Source: Betaproteobacteria bacterium
GTDB lineage: Bacteria; Pseudomonadota; Gammaproteobacteria; Burkholderiales; Burkholderiaceae_F
Direction of reading: 5' to 3'
NCBI GenBank assembly: GCA_016861185.1
Contig: BOKW01000002.1
Span: 372,001-436,000 of the forward strand
Length of the DNA stretch: 64,000 bases
The position numbers and the translations under genes are program-made. The notes under the pieces are model-generated. The model saw nothing but the letters and a program-made list of their open reading frames with translations, made no database searches and had not been told where the DNA came from. Position 1 is the stretch's first letter; every line of letters begins with the position of its first letter. Positions 10,327 to 21,478 of this stretch are shown piece after piece.

Positions 10327-12467
10327 GAGGCGCGTCCGGCCCGCTGTTGTGGATCGCAGCGGCCTGCGCCGGCGCGCTGGCGCTGTTGGCGATCGCCGCT
10401 TCGGTGTTCGGCATCGCCCTGCCCGCCGCCGAACGGGCGGCGCTGCGCGCGATGGCGGCGGACGCTGCGCCGGTGCTGGCGTACGGCACGGCGATCCTGC
10501 TGGTGATTGTCGGCGCGGCCGCGCGCTGGCTGTATCGCCGCTATCCGCTGGCGGCGCGTCAGTTGGCCGAACAGACGCGCGTGCTGCTGGCCGCGAATCC
10601 GGAGCATCGCGTCGCCGCGGGCGGCGCGCCCGCGCTGGGCGAGGTGGCCGCGTCGATCAACCAGCTCGCGGCGCGCTACCGGCAGAGCGAACGCGCACTC
10701 GACGCCAAAAGCGCCGAGACGCGCGCGCGCGTCGAAGAGGAGCGCGACCGCTTCGCCGCCCTGATGTCGGAGCTGACCGAAGGCGTGCTCGTGTGCAACG
10801 CCGACGGACGCATCCTGCTGTACAACGCGCGCGCCGCCGCCCTGCTCGCTCGGGCATCCGACGGTACGGGCAACTATGCACCGCTCGGTCTCGGGCGCTC
10901 GGTGTTCGGCCTGATCGACCGCGAGCAGGTCGTGCACGCGCTGGACAAGATCCACCAGCAGTTCGCCGGTGCCGTCGAGCGCCCGCGCACGAGTTTCGTC
11001 ACCGCCGCCGCGGGCGGACGCGCGCTGCGCGTGCAGGTGACGCCGTTCCTCGCGGGTGCCGAGCGGCAGGTCGCCGGCATGGTGTTCACGCTCGACGATG
11101 TCGGCGGCCTGCTCGGACGCGAGGGCCAGCGGCTCAAGCTGCTGCAGTCGATCGCCACCGGTGTGCGCGCGCCGGTCACCAACGTGCGGGCGGCCGCTGA
11201 AAGCCTGGTCGCATCACCCGACATGCCCGAGCCGCAACGCGCCCGGTTCATCGACATCATCGCCGCCGAGGCACGCGTGCTGACCGAGCGCCTGAACGCG
11301 GCGCTGGCCGATTACGCCGATGCGCTGAAAGGCAGCCTGACGCTGGAGGACATGCGGGTGGGCGACCTGCTCGCGGTCGTGCGGCGCCGGCTCACCGACA
11401 CGGTCGGTGTGGCCGCAGACGTCGAGCCTTCCGCGGCGGAACTGTGGGTGCGGGTCGACAGCTTTGCGATCGTGCACGCGTTCGCCTCCCTCGCCGCGCG
11501 GGTGCACGCCGACTACGGCGTGCGCGCGTTCCGGCTGCGCGCGGCGGCGCACGGCGGCTTCGCCGAGATCGATCTCGTCTGGCCCGGCACGATGGTCTCG
11601 AGCGACGTGCTGCTGCTGTGGGAGAACGAACCGCTGGCGAGCGGCACCGACGAGTCGCCGTTGACGCTGAAGGACGTGCTCGAGCGCCACGGCGGCGAAG
11701 TCTGGTACAAGGCCGACCGCCCGCGCCAGACCGCGTGGTTCCGCTTCCTGCTGCCGCTGGGGGAGCCGGCTATCGCCGCCATGCCGCGCGCCGCGCAGGT
11801 CGCGGCGCGGCCGGAGTACTACGACTTCGACCTGTTCGAGCGCGTCGACACGCGCGGCCAACTCGCCGAACGCCGCCTCGCCGCGCTCGCGTACACGGCT
11901 TTCGACACCGAAACGACCGGGCTGGAGCCGTCGGCCGGCGACGAGATCATCTCGATCGGCGCGGTACGCATCGTCAACGGGCGCCTGCTGAAGCACGAGG
12001 TGTTCGAACAGCTCGTCAACCCGCGCCGTCCGATCAGCCGCGAATCGCTGCAGGTGCACGGCATCGACGCGCGCGCGCTGGCCAACGAGCCGACGATCGA
12101 AGAAGTGCTGCCGCGCTTTCACCGCTTCTGCGAGGACACCGTGCTGGTGGCGCACAACGCCGCGTTCGACATGCGCTTCCTGGAGATGAAGGAAGCGAAG
12201 ACGGGCGTGCGCTTCGCGCAACCGGTGCTCGACACGCTGCTGCTGTCGGCCATCGTTCATCCGAACCAGGACAATCACAACCTGGACACGATCGCCGAGC
12301 GGCTCGGCGTGCGCGTGCTCGGCCGCCATACGGCGCTGGGCGACGCGCTCGTGACCGGCGAGGTGTTCCTGCGCCTGCTGCCGCTGCTCACCGAGCGCGG
12401 CATCGTCACACTCGGCCAGGCGCTGGAGGCCTCGCGCGCGACGTACCTCGCACGGCTGCAGTATTGA
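10323..12467 (+). CDS. Membrane PAS/pseudo-histidine kinase fused to DEDDh 3'-5' exonuclease
   Basis: A 714-residue fusion. Two membrane helices (about 9-32 and 48-68) are followed by a HAMP-like linker, a coiled coil and a PAS domain (about 140-260). The kinase-like region keeps the dimerisation helices but has T279 where the phospho-histidine should be (ATGVRAPVTN). The ATPase part lacks the N-box Asn and the DxGxG motif. The C-terminal ~190 residues are a complete DnaQ-type exonuclease: D528/E530 in FDTETTG, D616 in HNAAFD, H669 and D674. The ATG overlaps the receiver stop (ATGA). It is probably an inactive sensor controlling an active exonuclease; substrate unknown. Confidence 0.9.
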   Translation: MRGASGPLLWIAAACAGALALLAIAASVFGIALPAAERAALRAMAADAAPVLAYGTAILLVIVGAAARWLYRRYPLAARQLAEQTRVLLAANPEHRVAAGGAPALGEVAASINQLAARYRQSERALDAKSAETRARVEEERDRFAALMSELTEGVLVCNADGRILLYNARAAALLARASDGTGNYAPLGLGRSVFGLIDREQVVHALDKIHQQFAGAVERPRTSFVTAAAGGRALRVQVTPFLAGAERQVAGMVFTLDDVGGLLGREGQRLKLLQSIATGVRAPVTNVRAAAESLVASPDMPEPQRARFIDIIAAEARVLTERLNAALADYADALKGSLTLEDMRVGDLLAVVRRRLTDTVGVAADVEPSAAELWVRVDSFAIVHAFASLAARVHADYGVRAFRLRAAAHGGFAEIDLVWPGTMVSSDVLLLWENEPLASGTDESPLTLKDVLERHGGEVWYKADRPRQTAWFRFLLPLGEPAIAAMPRAAQVAARPEYYDFDLFERVDTRGQLAERRLAALAYTAFDTETTGLEPSAGDEIISIGAVRIVNGRLLKHEVFEQLVNPRRPISRESLQVHGIDARALANEPTIEEVLPRFHRFCEDTVLVAHNAAFDMRFLEMKEAKTGVRFAQPVLDTLLLSAIVHPNQDNHNLDTIAERLGVRVLGRHTALGDALVTGEVFLRLLPLLTERGIVTLGQALEASRATYLARLQY

Positions 12468-12482
12468 AGCGGAAGCGCATCG

Positions 12483-13928
12483 ATGGAGGGCACCAACGCA
12501 CCGATCGAAGGCCGCCTGGCGGCCGAGCAGAAGGCGCTCGCATTCGCGCTGCGCGCGCTGCTGCGGCGCGCGCCGGTCGTGTGCGGCGAAACGGATACCG
12601 TGCGCACCGCGGCGGCGCGCATGCGGGCCGAAGGCGTGGGCAGCATCGTCGTCGTCGACGACCGCCAGCGGCCGGTCGGCATCTTCACCGAACGCGACCT
12701 GATCCACGTCGCGCTCGACGGTGCGCTGGACGGCCCGGTCGGCGCCGTGATGACGCGCGATCCGCTCACGCTCGCGGCCGACACGCCGGCGTACGAAGCG
12801 GCGCTGGCGATGATCGAACTGCGCATCCGGCACGTGCTGGTGACCGAGGGGCACGCGCTCGTCGGCGTCGTCTCCGAGCGCGACCTGTTCTCGCTGCAGC
12901 GTCTCGGACTGGGCGAGGTGACGATGGAGATCCGGCTGGCGCGCGAGATCGAGACGCTCGCCCAGCTCGCCGCGCGCGTGCGGCGGCTCACCAGGCTGCT
13001 GGTCGACCAGGGCGTCGCGGCCGAGCAGTTGACGCTGTACGTATCGCTGCTCAATGACCGCATCTGCCAGCGCATCGTCGAAATCGTCCGCAAGCGCCAT
13101 GCGTGGGACCGCATCGCGTGGTGCTGGCTGGCGTTCGGCAGCGAAGGCCGGCTCGAACAGACCTTCGCCACCGACCAGGACAACGGCCTGCTGTTCGAGG
13201 CCGCAGCCGACGCGCGCGAAGTACGCGCGCAACTGCTGCCGTTCGCACGGGCCGTCAACGAAGCGCTCGACGCCTGCGGCTACCCGCTGTGCAAGGGCAA
13301 CGTGATGGCTTCCAACCCGGACCTGTGCCTGTCGTCGGCCGAGTGGCAAGCGAAGCTGGAGGGCTGGCTTGCCAACTCGGATCCGAAAGCCTTGCTCGAC
13401 GCGGCAATCTGCTTCGATTTCCGCGCGCTCGCCGGCGACGCGCGGCTGGCCGAGACGTTGCGCGAATGGTTTCTCGCGCGCACGCGGCTGCGGCCGAACT
13501 TCCTGCGGCTGATGGCCGAGAACGCGCTGCAGCCGCGGCCGCCGCTCGCCAAATGGCGCGACTTCGTGACCGAGGCGGACGGCACGATCAATCTGAAACT
13601 GTACGGCGTGCGGCCGTTCGTCGACTGCGCGCGCATCGTTGCGCTCGCGCACGGGCTGCCGCCCACCGGCACGGCCGCGCGTTTCCGCGCGGCCGTGGGC
13701 GCTGGCGCCCTGCCCCGGCGCGATGCCGAGGCCACGGTCGCCGCGTTCTTCTTCATCCAGCAGGTGCGGCTGCGCCACCAGGCGGCGCTGGACAACCTGA
13801 CCGAGGAGAACGCCAACCGCATCGACCCGAACCGCCTGAACGAGCTGGACCGCCGCACGCTGAAGGAGGCGTTCCGGCTGGAACGCGACATGCAGTCGCG
13901 CCTGGCGCTGGACTATCAGCTTCGTTGA
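12483..13928 (+). CDS. CBS-pair protein with DUF294 nucleotidyltransferase-like domain
   Basis: A 481-residue soluble protein. Two CBS domains lie at about residues 30-150 (RAEGVGSIVVVDD and RIRHVLVTEG segments) and usually bind adenine nucleotides. The DUF294 nucleotidyltransferase-like domain follows, with the GSEGR motif (219-223) and acidic D231-Q-D233, resembling the GlnD-type catalytic core. A DUF294 C-terminal helical domain completes it. The gene starts 15 bases after the pseudokinase-exonuclease. The same pairing of a CBS-DUF294 protein with a DnaQ-like exonuclease near acetate-permease loci occurs in other proteobacteria. A nucleotidyl transfer reaction is plausible but unproven. 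Confidence 0.88.
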   Translation: MEGTNAPIEGRLAAEQKALAFALRALLRRAPVVCGETDTVRTAAARMRAEGVGSIVVVDDRQRPVGIFTERDLIHVALDGALDGPVGAVMTRDPLTLAADTPAYEAALAMIELRIRHVLVTEGHALVGVVSERDLFSLQRLGLGEVTMEIRLAREIETLAQLAARVRRLTRLLVDQGVAAEQLTLYVSLLNDRICQRIVEIVRKRHAWDRIAWCWLAFGSEGRLEQTFATDQDNGLLFEAAADAREVRAQLLPFARAVNEALDACGYPLCKGNVMASNPDLCLSSAEWQAKLEGWLANSDPKALLDAAICFDFRALAGDARLAETLREWFLARTRLRPNFLRLMAENALQPRPPLAKWRDFVTEADGTINLKLYGVRPFVDCARIVALAHGLPPTGTAARFRAAVGAGALPRRDAEATVAAFFFIQQVRLRHQAALDNLTEENANRIDPNRLNELDRRTLKEAFRLERDMQSRLALDYQLR

Positions 13929-13931
13929 CCC

Positions 13932-13991
13932 TGATCCGTTGACCGCGTCCCGCCGGGCGTCACGGACCCAGGCGAACGGACAACCGGATCA
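13932..13991. repeat. Intergenic inverted repeat with 7-base CCG/CGG spacing (element A)
   Basis: TGATCCG (13932-13938) has its exact complement CGGATCA at 13985-13991, and the next bases continue as a near match (TTGACC against GGACAAC). Inside the left half, CCG recurs every 7 bases. The element sits between the converging DUF294 and SPFH genes and includes the SPFH stop codon. It shares CCGTTGACCG and CGGACAAC with the element before dapE. It may act as a two-way terminator, although no T-run is present. Confidence 0.5.
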
Positions 13992-14924
13992 GCCGCGGCT
14001 CTTCACGATCGCCATCGCCGAACCGATCAGCGTGCTCAGGTCGGCCAGGTTCGCGGGCACGATCAGCGTGTTGTTGGTTTTCGCCAGCCCGGCGAACGCT
14101 TCGACGTACTTCTCCGCCACCTTCAGATTCACGGCTTCCATGCCGCCGGGCGCACCGATAGCCGAGGCGACCTTGCGGATCGCCTCGGCGGTCGCCTCCG
14201 CGATCGCCAGCACGGCGGCAGCCTCGCCCTGCGCGTTGTTGATGGCGGCCTGCTTGTCGCCTTCGGACTTGGCGATCGCCGCCTCCTTCTGGCCGGTGGC
14301 GATGTTGATCTGCTCCTGCTTGCGCCCTTCGGAGCTGGCGATCAGCGCGCGCTTCTCGCGTTCGGCGGTGATCTGCGCCTGCATCGCGCGCAGGATCTCC
14401 GCCGGCGGCGTCAGGTCCTTGATCTCGTAGCGCAGCACCTTGACGCCCCAGTTCATCGCCGCCTCGTCGATCGCCGAGACGACGCTGTGGTTGATGAACT
14501 CGCGTTCCTCGAAGGTCTTGTCCAGCTCGAGCCGGCCGATCACCGAGCGCAGCGTCGTCTGCGCGAGCTGCGTGATCGCGACGATGTAGTTGCTCGAGCC
14601 GTAGCTCGCGCGCTGCGGGTCGGTGACCTGGAAGAACAGCACGCCGTCGACCGCGAGCTGCGTGTTGTCGCGCGTGATGCAGACCTGGCTCGGCGTGTCG
14701 AGGGGCACCTCCTTCAGGCTGTGCTTGTAGGCGACGCGGTCGATGAAAGGAATGACGATGTTCAGCCCGGGCGACAGCGTCGCGTGATACTTGCCTAGCC
14801 GTTCGACGACCCACGCGTGCTGCTGCGGCACGATGCGCACCGCCTTGACGACGAAGGTGATCGCCACCGCGAGCACGACCAGCGCGACGATCGTGACGCC
14901 GTCGGGCAGGAACGGACCGAACAT
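13989..14924 (-). CDS. qmcA: SPFH/stomatin-like membrane protein (QmcA type)
   Basis: A 311-residue band-7 protein with one N-terminal membrane helix (about 9-27), an SPFH domain (RIVPQQHAWVVERLGKYHATL onward, about 30-190) and a long alanine/glutamate-rich coiled coil (about 190-270) that drives oligomerisation. Such proteins form large membrane rings and scaffold proteases and other complexes. The ATG at 14924 has an AAGGAG ribosome-binding site. The NfeD gene lies 35 bases upstream, the typical stomatin-NfeD operon pairing. A specific client cannot be told from sequence. Confidence 0.93.
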   Translation of the reverse strand: MFGPFLPDGVTIVALVVLAVAITFVVKAVRIVPQQHAWVVERLGKYHATLSPGLNIVIPFIDRVAYKHSLKEVPLDTPSQVCITRDNTQLAVDGVLFFQVTDPQRASYGSSNYIVAITQLAQTTLRSVIGRLELDKTFEEREFINHSVVSAIDEAAMNWGVKVLRYEIKDLTPPAEILRAMQAQITAEREKRALIASSEGRKQEQINIATGQKEAAIAKSEGDKQAAINNAQGEAAAVLAIAEATAEAIRKVASAIGAPGGMEAVNLKVAEKYVEAFAGLAKTNNTLIVPANLADLSTLIGSAMAIVKSRG

Positions 14925-14959
14925 TCGCTTCTCCTTGTTGTTTCGAAAGGCGGCCGCGT

Positions 14960-15391
14960 TCAGTGCGCACGGCGCGCGGCGACGATCAGCCGGTTGGCGT
15001 GGATTTCCCGAATCACGAACTCGCCCGGCGCCGCCTCCTCGCCGGCGGCGAGTTCGACATCCCACAGCGCGCCGCGATAGCTCGTTCGCGCAGTACGCCC
15101 TGGCGACCACTGGTCGACGCGGACGAACTGCCCCACGTCCATGTTCTGCACGCTGTCGGCGGCGTCCTTGCGGGCGAGCCGGCCGATGCGCGAACGCCGC
15201 AGCCAGAGCGAGCCGCCGAAGCCGATCGCCGCCGCGACCACGAACTGGATAGCGAGCCCGGCACCGAGCAGGTGAGCCACGCCCGCGCTCGCCAGCGCGA
15301 GCGCGATCACCAGCAGGTAGAAGGTTCCGGTGACCAGCTCGGTGATCAGCAGACCGAAGGCCAGCACGAACCACCAGACGTAGCCGCTCAT
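14960..15391 (-). CDS. NfeD family membrane protein
   Basis: A 143-residue short-form NfeD with closely spaced hydrophobic helices in residues 1-65 and a C-terminal OB-fold domain (about 85-143, with VGQFVRVDQWSPGRTARTSYRGALWDVEL-like strands). Short NfeD proteins partner SPFH proteins such as the one encoded next. The start at 15391 has a strong GGAGG five bases upstream. A second ATG at 15412 overlaps the ppsA stop (ATGA) and would add seven residues. Placement behind ppsA suggests readthrough from that gene, though the proteins are not functionally linked as far as is known. Confidence 0.9.
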   Translation of the reverse strand: MSGYVWWFVLAFGLLITELVTGTFYLLVIALALASAGVAHLLGAGLAIQFVVAAAIGFGGSLWLRRSRIGRLARKDAADSVQNMDVGQFVRVDQWSPGRTARTSYRGALWDVELAAGEEAAPGEFVIREIHANRLIVAARRAH

Positions 15392-15408
15392 CCCGACCTC
15401 CGTCGACG

Positions 15409-17784
<2,376 letters not shown>

Positions 17785-17837
17785 CGCCTCTCCCCGGGGC
17801 GCAGCGGCGTCGCAGTGAAGCGCCGATGCGCTGTGAC

Positions 17838-17854
17838 AGAATCGCGCGGATTCT
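17838..17854. promoter_or_regulatory. Palindrome between ppsA and ppsR
   Basis: AGAATC and GATTCT form a perfect 6-base inverted repeat around GCGCG in the 94-base divergent region. On the minus strand the right half overlaps a TAGAAT that could be the ppsA -10 box. It is a candidate regulator site; no known consensus was recognised. Confidence 0.3.
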
Positions 17855-17878
17855 ACCGATTCGTTCCTCTCGCCCTTC

Positions 17879-18721
17879 ATGCCCGATCGCCACGCCGGAC
17901 CGCACGAACGCACCGTTCTTTTCGTTTCCGACGGCACCGGCATCACCGCCGAGACGCTCGGCCACAGCGTGATGACGCAATTCGAGTCGCTCAACTACCG
18001 CCAGATGCGACTGCCCTTCGTCAATACGCCGGAAAAAGCGCGCGAGGCCGCCGCGCGCGTCAAAGAGATCGGGCAGCGCGACGGCAAGCGGCCGATCGTC
18101 TTCTCCACGCTCGTCGATCCCGCGTGCAACGCGGAGCTGCGGCAGGCCGATGCGCTGATCCTCGACCTGTTCCAGTCCTTCGTCGAACCGCTCGAGCAGG
18201 AACTCGGCATCAAGTCCACGCATACGGTCGGGCGCTCGCACAACATCTCGGATTCCGAGAGCTACAAGCACCGCATCGAAGCGATCAACTTCGCGCTCGC
18301 GCACGACGACGGCCAGTCCGCCAAGGGGCTCGCGGCCGCGGACGTGATCCTGGTCGGCGTCTCGCGCAGCGGCAAGACGCCGACGAGCCTGTACCTGGCG
18401 ATGCAGTACGGCGTGAAAGCCGCGAACTACCCGCTGATCCCGGAGGACTTCGAGCGCGACGAACTGCCGTCGGCGCTGCCGCGGCACCGGCACAAGCTCT
18501 TCGGCCTGTCGATCGCACCCGAGCGGCTCGCCGAGGTGCGCCACGAGAGACGGCCGAACAGCCGCTACGCCTCGCTCGAGAACTGCCGCTACGAAGTCGC
18601 CGCGGCCGAGCGGCTGATGCGTCGCGAAGGCATCCGCTGGCTGTCGTCGACGACCAAGTCGATCGAGGAGATCGCCGCGACGATCATGCACGAGATCCGC
18701 CTGGAGCGGCGCTCGTTCTAG
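17879..18721 (+). CDS. ppsR: PEP synthase regulatory protein (bifunctional kinase/pyrophosphorylase, DUF299)
   Basis: A 280-residue DUF299 protein. In E. coli this family inactivates PEP synthase by ADP-dependent phosphorylation of a threonine beside the catalytic histidine, and reactivates it by phosphate-dependent removal. The N-terminal [16 protein letters not shown] motif and the P-loop [11 protein letters not shown] are both present, and length is normal. It is encoded divergently from its target ppsA, which makes the assignment secure. The ATG at 17879 gives a short polar extension before the conserved domain. Confidence 0.96.
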   Translation: MPDRHAGPHERTVLFVSDGTGITAETLGHSVMTQFESLNYRQMRLPFVNTPEKAREAAARVKEIGQRDGKRPIVFSTLVDPACNAELRQADALILDLFQSFVEPLEQELGIKSTHTVGRSHNISDSESYKHRIEAINFALAHDDGQSAKGLAAADVILVGVSRSGKTPTSLYLAMQYGVKAANYPLIPEDFERDELPSALPRHRHKLFGLSIAPERLAEVRHERRPNSRYASLENCRYEVAAAERLMRREGIRWLSSTTKSIEEIAATIMHEIRLERRSF

Positions 18722-18727
18722 GTCTGT

Positions 18728-19993
18728 TCAGCGGTACATCCAGGCGCGCGTCAGCGGCAACTCGGTCAGCCCCGGGGCTTCCTGCCGGCTGGCAAGCACC
18801 TGGTAGATGTTCATCCAGCCCTGCGCGAAGCCATACGAGCAGCCGGCGAGATACGCACGCCAGACGCGCAGCGTCTTCTCGCTGACCAGCTTGCGCGCCG
18901 CCTCGATCTGCGCCTCGAGCCGGCGCGACCAGTGCGCGAGCGTCTTCGCGTAGTGCGGCCGCAGGCTCTCGACGTCGTACACCTCGAAGTTCTGCGCGGA
19001 CATCTCGCGCACGACCAGGTGCAGGTGGGGCAGTTCGCCGTTCGGGAACACGTACTTGTCGATGAACTCGCTCGCGCCCGAGCCGACCGGCCGGTTGTCG
19101 ACGTCGGCCGACGTGATGCCGTGGTTCAGGAACAGCCCGCGGTCGCGCAGCAGACGCCGCACGGTGCCGAAGTAGGTCGGCAGGTTGCGCAGGCCGACGT
19201 GTTCGAACATGCCGATGCTCGACACCTTGTCGAAGGCGCCGTCGCCGAAACGCGCCGGCGCTTCGCGGTAGTCGAGCAGCAGCGCCTCGACGCGATCCTC
19301 GAGCCCGGCCGCCGCGATCTGCTCGCGCGCGCGCGCGTGCTGGTTGTCGGACAACGTGATGCCCACGGCGCGCACGCCGTAATGGCGCGCGGCGTGCAGG
19401 ATCAGCCCGCCCCAGCCGCAGCCGATGTCGAGCAGGCGTTCGCCCGCCTGCAGGCGCAGCTTGCGGCAGATGTGGTCGAGCTTGGCGACCTGCGCGGCTT
19501 CGATCGTCTCTTCGCCGGTCGGGAAGTACGCGCACGAGTAGACCATGCGCTCGTCGAGCCACAGGCGGTAGAACTCGTTGCCGACGTCGTAGTGATGCTT
19601 GATGTCGGCGCGGTCCTGCTTCGGCGAGTGCCGCGCGAATGCGGCCGCGACGCGCGCCGTGACCGGCGCGCCACCGGCCGCGGCAAGCCGCTCGGCGATC
19701 GCGATGATATCCATGATGTCGCCGTCGACGTCGATGCGCCCCTCGACGAAGGCTTCGCCGAGCGTGGCGAGCGTCGGATGCGCCAGCGCCGGCAGTACGT
19801 CCGGATCGCGGACCGTCATCACCACGCGCGGTTGCAGGCCGAAGCTCAGGCGCGAGCCGTCGGGAAGCACCAGCTCGAGCGGCTGGCCGCCGCTCGCGCG
19901 GATCGTGTCGGCGAGTCGCTCCAGGCCCTGCCCGACCGCCTTGCCGACGACCTTGCGGGTCGCCCGCGCCAGCAAACCGTCATCCCACATCAT
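18728..19993 (-). CDS. cfa: Cyclopropane-fatty-acyl-phospholipid synthase
   Basis: A 421-residue SAM-dependent enzyme that adds a methylene group across double bonds of membrane phospholipid acyl chains. The N-terminal lipid-binding part is followed by the methyltransferase core with motif I LLDIGCGWGGLI, the YSCAYF motif just before it and the KVSSIGMFEHVG segment. Length is close to the ~400 of the family. Two adjacent ATGs (19993, 19990) follow GGAGG; the second has the better spacing. A perfect 9-base hairpin lies in the leader. It is convergent with ppsR with only 6 bases between. Confidence 0.94.
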   Translation of the reverse strand: MMWDDGLLARATRKVVGKAVGQGLERLADTIRASGGQPLELVLPDGSRLSFGLQPRVVMTVRDPDVLPALAHPTLATLGEAFVEGRIDVDGDIMDIIAIAERLAAAGGAPVTARVAAAFARHSPKQDRADIKHHYDVGNEFYRLWLDERMVYSCAYFPTGEETIEAAQVAKLDHICRKLRLQAGERLLDIGCGWGGLILHAARHYGVRAVGITLSDNQHARAREQIAAAGLEDRVEALLLDYREAPARFGDGAFDKVSSIGMFEHVGLRNLPTYFGTVRRLLRDRGLFLNHGITSADVDNRPVGSGASEFIDKYVFPNGELPHLHLVVREMSAQNFEVYDVESLRPHYAKTLAHWSRRLEAQIEAARKLVSEKTLRVWRAYLAGCSYGFAQGWMNIYQVLASRQEAPGLTELPLTRAWMYR

Positions 19994-20012
19994 CGCCTCC
20001 GTCGGACCGCGA

Positions 20013-20037
20013 CGGCGCATTTTTGCCGAATGCGCCG
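20013..20037 (-). terminator. Strong hairpin between SpoU methyltransferase gene and cfa
   Basis: CGGCGCATT (20013-20021) and AATGCGCCG (20029-20037) are exact complements around a 7-base loop. It lies just after the end of the minus-strand methyltransferase gene and 20 bases before the cfa start. No T-run follows on the minus strand, so it may be a factor-assisted terminator, an RNA-stabilising hairpin or an operator for cfa. Confidence 0.4.
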
Positions 20038-20057
20038 ACATCGCCAAGAGGGCGCGC

Positions 20058-20855
20058 CTACCGCGCGTTGGCGTTCAACAGTCGCCGGCGGCGCTCGAAC
20101 AGGCACACTGCAGCGGCCGAAACCACGTTCAGCGATTCGACCGCGGGTTCCATCGGGATCATCACGTACGAGTCGCACGCCGCGCGCGCACCGGCCGACA
20201 GCCCGCGGCCCTCGGCGCCGAAGAGCCAGCCGATCGGTGCGGCCGGCAGCGCCGTCTCCCAGAGCGATGTCGCCGCGTGCGCGTCGGCGCCGAACCACGG
20301 CCCGGGTGAGGCACGTTTGAGATCCGCGGGATCGGCGATGTCATGCAGCACGAGGCCGAAGTGCGCGCCCTGCCCCGCGCGCACGACCTTCGGGGCCCAC
20401 AGCGCGGCCGTGCCCGGACCGGCGAGCACGTGCCGCACGCCGGCTGCGGCCGCGACGCGCAGCAGCGCGCCGACGTTGCCCGGATCCTGCACGCCGTCCA
20501 GATACAGCGCGTCGGCGCCGAGATCGCGCGGCTCCGGGCCGTGCGCGACGCCGATGACCGCGATCAGTCCGGCACCGCGTTCGACCGGCGACAACCGGTC
20601 GAACAACGCCGCGCTCAGCTCGTAGCAGTCGACGCCGTCGCTCGCGAGCTGCGCCTGCAGCCTCTCGACCGCGTCGCCCTGCGCGCCGCGCCGGACGAGC
20701 AGCGCTTCGATCGGATGCGCCGCCGCGTGCGCAGCTTCGATCACGTGGATGCCTTCGGCGAGTGTCCGCCCGGCGAGCCGGATCTGGCGCGGCGATTCGA
20801 CCAGCCGCAGCCACGCGCGGAAGCGCGAATTCGCCTCGGACGCAATGCTCTTCAT
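20058..20855 (-). CDS. SpoU-family RNA 2'-O-methyltransferase
   Basis: A 265-residue TrmH/SpoU (SPOUT) methyltransferase. An N-terminal substrate-binding domain ([14 protein letters not shown]) is followed by the three SPOUT motifs: [15 protein letters not shown] (catalytic Asn/Arg), [12 protein letters not shown], and the knot motif [15 protein letters not shown]. It probably methylates a ribose in 23S rRNA or tRNA using SAM; the exact nucleotide cannot be predicted, and the sequence is not close enough to RlmB to use that name. Its ATG overlaps the rnhB stop (ATGA), continuing the lipid A operon. Confidence 0.9.
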   Translation of the reverse strand: MKSIASEANSRFRAWLRLVESPRQIRLAGRTLAEGIHVIEAAHAAAHPIEALLVRRGAQGDAVERLQAQLASDGVDCYELSAALFDRLSPVERGAGLIAVIGVAHGPEPRDLGADALYLDGVQDPGNVGALLRVAAAAGVRHVLAGPGTAALWAPKVVRAGQGAHFGLVLHDIADPADLKRASPGPWFGADAHAATSLWETALPAAPIGWLFGAEGRGLSAGARAACDSYVMIPMEPAVESLNVVSAAAVCLFERRRRLLNANAR

Positions 20856-21478
20856 GCGTCCGCACCCAGCAGCGCCCGCACCGGGGCGAAGGAGCGCCGG
20901 TGCACGCTGCTCGGTCCGAGCTCTCGCAGGCGCCGCAGATGCTCCGGCGTCGGGTAGCCGAAGTGTTCGGCAAAGCCGTAGCCGGGGTGCAGCGCGTCGA
21001 GCGAGCGCATCAGCGCGTCGCGATGCACCTTCGCGAGGATCGACGCCGCCGAAATCGCGGCCTCGGTCGAGTCGCCGCCGACGATCGCGCGCGCGGGGAT
21101 CGCCAGCCGCGGCAACTGGTTGCCGTCGACGAGCGCGTAGCTCGCCGGCGGATCGAGCGCCTCGATCGCGCGCCGCATCGCGAGCAGGCTCGCCTGCAGG
21201 ATGTTCAGCGCGTCGATTTCCTCGACGTTTGCCAACCCGATCGCGCACGCGATCGCGCGCGCGCGGATCCTCGGCGCGAGCGCCTCGCGCTGCGCGACGG
21301 AGAGCTTCTTCGAGTCGCGCAGCCCGTCGATCGTCGCGTTCGCGTCGAGGATCACCGCCGCCGCGACCACGGGGCCGGCGAGGGGTCCGCGCCCCGCTTC
21401 GTCGGCGCCGCACACTCGATGCGCTGCGCGCGCCGGCGCCTCGAACAGATCGGTGCTCGTAGCGCTTCTCCGTCTCAT
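20852..21478 (-). CDS. rnhB: Ribonuclease HII
   Basis: A 208-residue RNase HII, which nicks 5' of single ribonucleotides embedded in DNA and removes RNA from hybrids. The [14 protein letters not shown] motif supplies the first two catalytic acids, DSKKLS and VDGNQLP follow, and KVHRDALM marks the C-terminal half. The ATG at 21478 overlaps the lpxB stop (ATGA). The lpxB-rnhB pairing is conserved in many proteobacteria. Confidence 0.96.
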   Translation of the reverse strand: MRRRSATSTDLFEAPARAAHRVCGADEAGRGPLAGPVVAAAVILDANATIDGLRDSKKLSVAQREALAPRIRARAIACAIGLANVEEIDALNILQASLLAMRRAIEALDPPASYALVDGNQLPRLAIPARAIVGGDSTEAAISAASILAKVHRDALMRSLDALHPGYGFAEHFGYPTPEHLRRLRELGPSSVHRRSFAPVRALLGADA

